From: an uncultured Oscillospiraceae bacterium
Lineage (GTDB): Bacteria > Bacillota > Clostridia > Oscillospirales > Oscillospiraceae
Direction: 5' to 3'
NCBI GenBank assembly: GCA_910577805.1
Contig: CAJTOE010000089.1
Span: forward strand, 1-10,571
Length of the DNA stretch: 10,571 nucleotides
The notes below the pieces were generated by a model. It saw only the letters and a list, made by a program, of their open reading frames with translations, had not been told where the DNA came from and did no database searches. The translations under genes were made by a program, and so were the position numbers. Below, one piece after another: positions 6,826 through 10,571 of the stretch (the stretch's first letter is position 1; every line of letters begins with the position of its first letter).

Positions 6826-7742
6826 GTTTCATGCCCCCGGAAATCCCGTCCCAGCAGGAGCAGACACAGGCCATCCAGGAAGCAGAGAGCGCAGACGCGC
6901 CCTCTGCTTTTTCTGTCTCCCAGGCAGAGGTGGAACAATACCTGAGTAGCCATCAGGCGGCGGAACGTTCCATCCATGTGCCGGGGGCTACAATGACGCC
7001 AAGGGAAATCACCCAGGCCGACATAGACGCCGCCCTCCAGGAGTGGAACGGTGATATTGCCAGCAAGCGTCGGGTCCAGCAGTACATGACCGGCCATGCC
7101 CGTGACCGGGACACGGCGGAGTGGCTGAAAAATGAGTACGGCGATAGTCTCCCTGCGTTTCCTGTTACGGTAGAGGGCGCGGCCACCGATCTGCCCTGGA
7201 CAAAAGTACAGCGCCGCCTTGCTCGTCTGGTGAAGGAGGACAGATTTTTCACCGAGGAAGAACTGGACAACTTTGAGGATATTGATGCCGCCGCCATCCG
7301 GGAGCATCTGGAACAGGACAGCCCTTCCGAATTTGTGGAACAGGTCGTGGCCGATGCGGAACGGCTGGCGGGGCAGGATTCCAGCACCGCGCCTACCATC
7401 CGGGAGACCTATGACCGCTATAAACCTATCATCCGGGATTTGGTGTTGGAAGATGTGGCCTATCAAAACGCCTGCAAAAATTCGGACCGGGAAAATGCGA
7501 TAATTGAGGGCGATGCGGCAGTCAAACGGGCGGCACTCACCATTACAGAGCCGGAGTTTATGCGTCTGTATCACGATATGCCAGACTTCCGCTACCGGCT
7601 GCATCGGGAAATCGTGGACGAAACCTATGCCACCCTCACCCGTCCCCAGCAGGAGCAGCAAACCGCCCCGCCCCATGCGATGCCCGATACAACAGAGTAT
7701 GAGGAAGAAACGCCGCCCTGGGGGACAGAGATAGGCGATCAT

Positions 7743-8280
7743 TCTCCCTGGGGCAAAGTGCAGAGGAGCGATCAGTTTGCAGACGGTGTGTATGAAGTCA
7801 GCACCGCCCGTCATGGCGGAATTATGATACGGGAAACGGATGCAAAAAAACTGCTTTCACCCGAAACCTTAGCCGCTGGCGGAACTGAATATGGATGGTG
7901 CTACTATGAGGAAGATGAGGCCGCGTCCGTTGTTATCCGTGAATTGCTGGACAGGGGCATCCCCGCAGTACCACCGTATGTTTGTTGTGAGTTCAGCGAA
8001 ACGGGTGTTTTTAAGGCCGGCAAAATCTATTCTGTCCACGAATTTGACCGTCTGATGAAGCAGGCGGATGATAAGCGTGTAGCAGGCAAAAAAGCTGCCA
8101 TTAAAAAATATGGGACTGAACAAAGATGGATTGAATCCAAAGACCCGGAGTTTGATGAATTTTTCGGCTATGACAAGGTTTCGTTCGTCATTGTTTTGCC
8201 GGATGGCGTAAGGGTTTGGGGCCGTCAGGATGTGGGCGATGGGTACGGCGGACTGCTGGACTACCTCCGTCAAAATGAAA
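7743..8280 (+). other. DUF7007-like domain embedded in the methylase/helicase gene, AT-richer than its surroundings
   Basis: In the frame of the large gene this part begins PWGKVQRSDQFADGVYEVSTARHGG (the STARHGG motif is at 7800-7820), continues with YYEED (7902-7916) and closes with VIVLPDGVRVWGRQDVGDGYGG near 8190-8250. The order W-G-K-V-Q, STAxHGG, YEED resembles the DUF7007 family of mobile-element proteins, whose function is unknown; this is from memory. Hand counts over five lines of the region give about 46% GC, against about 63-65% in two lines sampled before and after. This suggests a later insertion into the gene. Confidence 0.5.
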
Positions 8281-9284
8281 AATACCGTGATATTGTTCCC
8301 ATTTTGCAGCAGGCCGCAGAGCGGGAGCAGGCGCGTTTTGCAGCAGAGGCCGCGCCCCCAGACCCCTCCGGACAGCCCGTCACCCATGAGGCTGACATCA
8401 CCGTTTCGGATGAGGACCGGCAGAATATCCAGGAAGTCATAGGCGCGGCGGACCAGCCGCCCCACGACCCTCTGTCCCCGCCTTACAAACCCGGCGATAT
8501 AGTCTATCTACAAAATACAGCCTTTGAAATTGGGGAAATTGGCATATTTGACGTGCAGCTCCGGGACCCGTCCCTGCCGATACCACTCCTGCGGACTGAA
8601 AACAAGCAGAATTTTGAACGGCTGCTGCATCTGGACACGCGGAATGGCCGAATTACCAGCTATCTGCCCGCCGATATGAGCCGCGTCAATGACGATTTCC
8701 GGGAAGTGCTGACAAAGCATCTGCTGACAGACCGGGACAAGGGGTACATTTCCCAATGGCTGCGCTCCGGTGAAAACAACCGGGGAATCTCTATGCGGCT
8801 GTCCGAAACCTTTGCCAGCCGCGCCGAGACGGTGACGCTGGAGACCGGGGACATCGCGGACTACTTCACCTCTACCATCAGCATGGCGGTGGAAATCCAG
8901 GACAAATTTGGAACAAAGCTGGCCCAATCCTGGGAGGCCGTTGCCCCTATCCTCCGCGCCCTCTGGCTGCAAGAGCTGGACGGCTTTTCCCATGAACCGG
9001 TCCAGCGGGAGCCGGTGAACCTGGAGGGCAAGCTGTCCTATCAGGTGGGGGACAAGGTGGCCTTCGCCTATGGGGACCACGATGTAAACGGCACAATCGA
9101 ACATATAGGGGACCTGGGTATTCGCATCCACACCGGCCCTTACGCCTGGAGCCATCAGCTGGTGGAGAAGGATTTTTTCGAGGACGCGGTACGCCACGAC
9201 GAGCGCAACGCCGGTCTGTTTACCCCGGAAGTCCCCGAACAGGTAGCACAGAAAGCTCCCGCGCCGGTGGTCCCGGAGCCGGGG

Positions 9285-10200
9285 GCCATTTCTGCCGCCG
9301 GAAATTTCCGCATCACAGACGACAGTCTGGGAGTAGGCAGTCCCAAAGAAAAATTCCGGCGCAATATGGACGCCATCAACACCCTGAAAGGTATTGAATT
9401 GGAGGGCCGCTCCGCCACCTCTGCCGAGCAGGAGGTTTTATCCCGCTATGTGGGCTGGGGCGGACTGCCCGACGCCTTTGACCCAGACAAGCCAAAATGG
9501 GCGGACGAGTTTCTGGAGCTGCAAGCGGCCCTAACTCCAGAAGAATACGCTTCCGCCCGCGCTTCCACGTTGAACGCCCATTTTACGCGTCCCGCGATTA
9601 TCCGCGCAATTTATGAAGTAGTAGAGAATATGGGCTTTCGCACCGGAAATATCCTGGAACCCTCCTGCGGTGTGGGCAACTTTTTCGGATTGCTGCCGGA
9701 GAGCATGGCGGCATCCAAACTCTACGGCGTGGAGCTGGACAGCGTATCGGGCCGGATCGCCCAGCAGCTTTACCCAAAAGCCAACATCGACATCCGGGGC
9801 TTTGAGAAAAGCGATTTTCCGGACGGCTTCTTCGACCTCGCAATCGGCAACGTCCCGTTTGGCAACTACTCCCTGGCGGACCGGCGCTATGACAAAGAAC
9901 ATTTTCTCATTCACGACTATTTCTTTGCCAAGACCATAGATAAAGTCCGGGCGGGCGGCGTGATTGCCTTTGTCACCTCCAACGGGGTGGGCGGCGGAAC
10001 CATGGACAAGAAGGACCGCCGCGCAAGAGAGTACATCGCCCGCCGCTGTGACCTCCTGGGCGCTGTCCGCCTGCCCTCCAACGCCTCCCTCGCCAACGCG
10101 GGAACAGAGGCGGGCATGGACATTGTGTTCCTCCAGAAGCGGGATATGCCCCGGTCCCTTGACGAACCCCTGCCGGAGTGGACGGAAGTAGACACAGTGG
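9285..10200 (+). other. N6-adenine DNA methyltransferase domain of the large gene
   Basis: In the large frame, a lead-in with EQEVLSRYVGWGGLPDAFD and HFTRPAIIRAIYE precedes SAM-binding motif I EPSCGVGNF (9657-9683) and the catalytic motif IV position NVPFG (9849-9863), followed by HDYFFAKTIDKVRAGGVIAFVTS. The classic motif IV is (D/N/S)PP(Y/F/W); here the second position is Val. The same NVPFG form is, as I recall, usual in ICE and plasmid relatives. The fold is clear; whether it still methylates DNA is not. The domain is open and undamaged here, though the gene's 5' end is broken. Confidence 0.8.
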
Positions 10201-10571
10201 AGGAACACACCTACACCGGCGGCGACGGGCGGGAGAAGCGGGGCTTCGTAACCATGAACCGCTACTTCCAGGCCCACCCGGAGATGGTCCTAGGCAATCT
10301 GGAGATCACCTCCGGTCCTTTTGGCCCCCAGCTGGAGTGCAAGGCTATCCCCGGCGCGGACCTCGCCCAGCAGCTCCATGAGGCGGTCTCCCATATCCAC
10401 GGCGAATACCGGGAGGCCGCGCCCCCGGAGCTGGACGAGAACATTGGGGAAATGGAGATCACCTCCATCCCTGCGGACCCGGATGTGAAAAATTACTCCT
10501 ATGCCATTGTGGACGGCGAGGTTTACTACCGGGAGAACTCCGTCATGGTAAAACCCAATCTGACCGCAACG

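Larger units (their letters stand above)
5810..10571 (+). pseudogene. Large ICE ArdC-like/N6-DNA-methylase ('helicase') protein gene: 5' truncated, frameshifted, 3' end outside window
   Basis: Intact relatives are proteins of well over 2000 residues carried by clostridial ICEs, with an N-terminal ArdC-like ssDNA-binding domain, an N6-adenine methylase domain and a C-terminal SNF2-type helicase; the last part would lie right of this window. Here the reading starts in mid-domain at 5810 (KYPFSEQLLIYAQRP, frame 2), with about 55 codons lost. In the G run 5916-5922 the frame shifts by +1: reading on gives TGA at 5942, while the family sequence (GATGIAIIDNSG, later RYVFDVADTG) continues from 5922 in frame 3 and stays open to 10571. 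Visible parts: ArdC-like region (to about 6460), Pro/Gly-rich linker overlapping tnpV (6462-6830), a helical segment with EWLKNEYGDSLPAF (7110-7160), a DUF7007-like insert (7743-8280) and the methylase (about 9300-10200). The first in-frame ATGs after the shift are 6273 and 6462, neither with a proper ribosome site. Known role is at most indirect: protection or processing of transferred DNA. A truncated product from an internal start cannot be excluded. Confidence 0.85.

Noticed and set aside
6822..7814. 330-codon minus-strand reading opposite the large methylase gene
   Set aside because: It is a GC-rich antisense shadow; the plus frame carries family-like sequence and is open for thousands of bases.
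1..10571. CRISPR array, rRNA, tRNA, insertion sequence ends or riboswitch
   Set aside because: No spaced repeats, no cloverleaf or rRNA-like stretch, no transposase and no long leader structure was recognised in either strand by eye.

Overview
The window is a piece of an integrative and conjugative element (ICE) of the Tn1549/CTn-like kind found in Clostridia, most likely from a gut Firmicute of moderately high GC (Oscillospiraceae or Lachnospiraceae-like). This rests on the protein families: a MOBP-type relaxase with the HxDxxHxHxHxxxN motif, the small transposon protein TnpV, and the very large ArdC-like/N6-methylase ('helicase') protein typical of these elements. Host and element name are inferred; no integrase, attachment site or flanking chromosome is in view.

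Layout. Bases 1-1092 (+) hold the C-terminal part of the relaxase gene, cut by the window edge. Bases 1093-1240 are a convergent intergenic region with two strong hairpins, the first being the best terminator candidate. Bases 1241-5690 (all on the minus strand) form a complete BceRS-BceAB-type peptide-antibiotic sensing and detoxification module, transcribed as response regulator, histidine kinase, ABC ATPase, then 10-TM permease. RR and HK overlap by 4 bp. The ATPase-permease pair has its own promoter with a perfect TATAAT -10 and an inverted repeat TTACA-N4-TGTAA, which matches the published consensus for BceR-type regulators as I recall it. The ATPase and permease genes overlap by 20 bp. 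From about 5810 to the right edge (+) runs the large ArdC-like/methylase gene. Its first ~55 codons are missing, replaced by the upstream region of the response regulator, and a 7-G run at 5916-5922 adds a +1 frameshift. Downstream of that the frame is open for about 1550 codons to the window edge.

How it works together. The backbone genes (relaxase, methylase/helicase) read rightward and serve conjugation and probably protection of incoming DNA. The BceRS-AB module reads the opposite way and looks like cargo that protects the host against cell-wall-active peptides. The kinase has almost no extracellular domain, so it should sense through the permease, and the regulator should then switch on the transporter promoter. 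Arrival of this cargo appears to have cost the element the 5' end of the methylase/helicase gene.

The most unusual feature is a complete tnpV gene (6469-6825) with its own good Shine-Dalgarno, lying wholly inside the methylase/helicase gene in another forward frame. The same 357 bases are open in both frames, one reading as a compact protein and the other as a Pro/Gly/Asp-rich linker.
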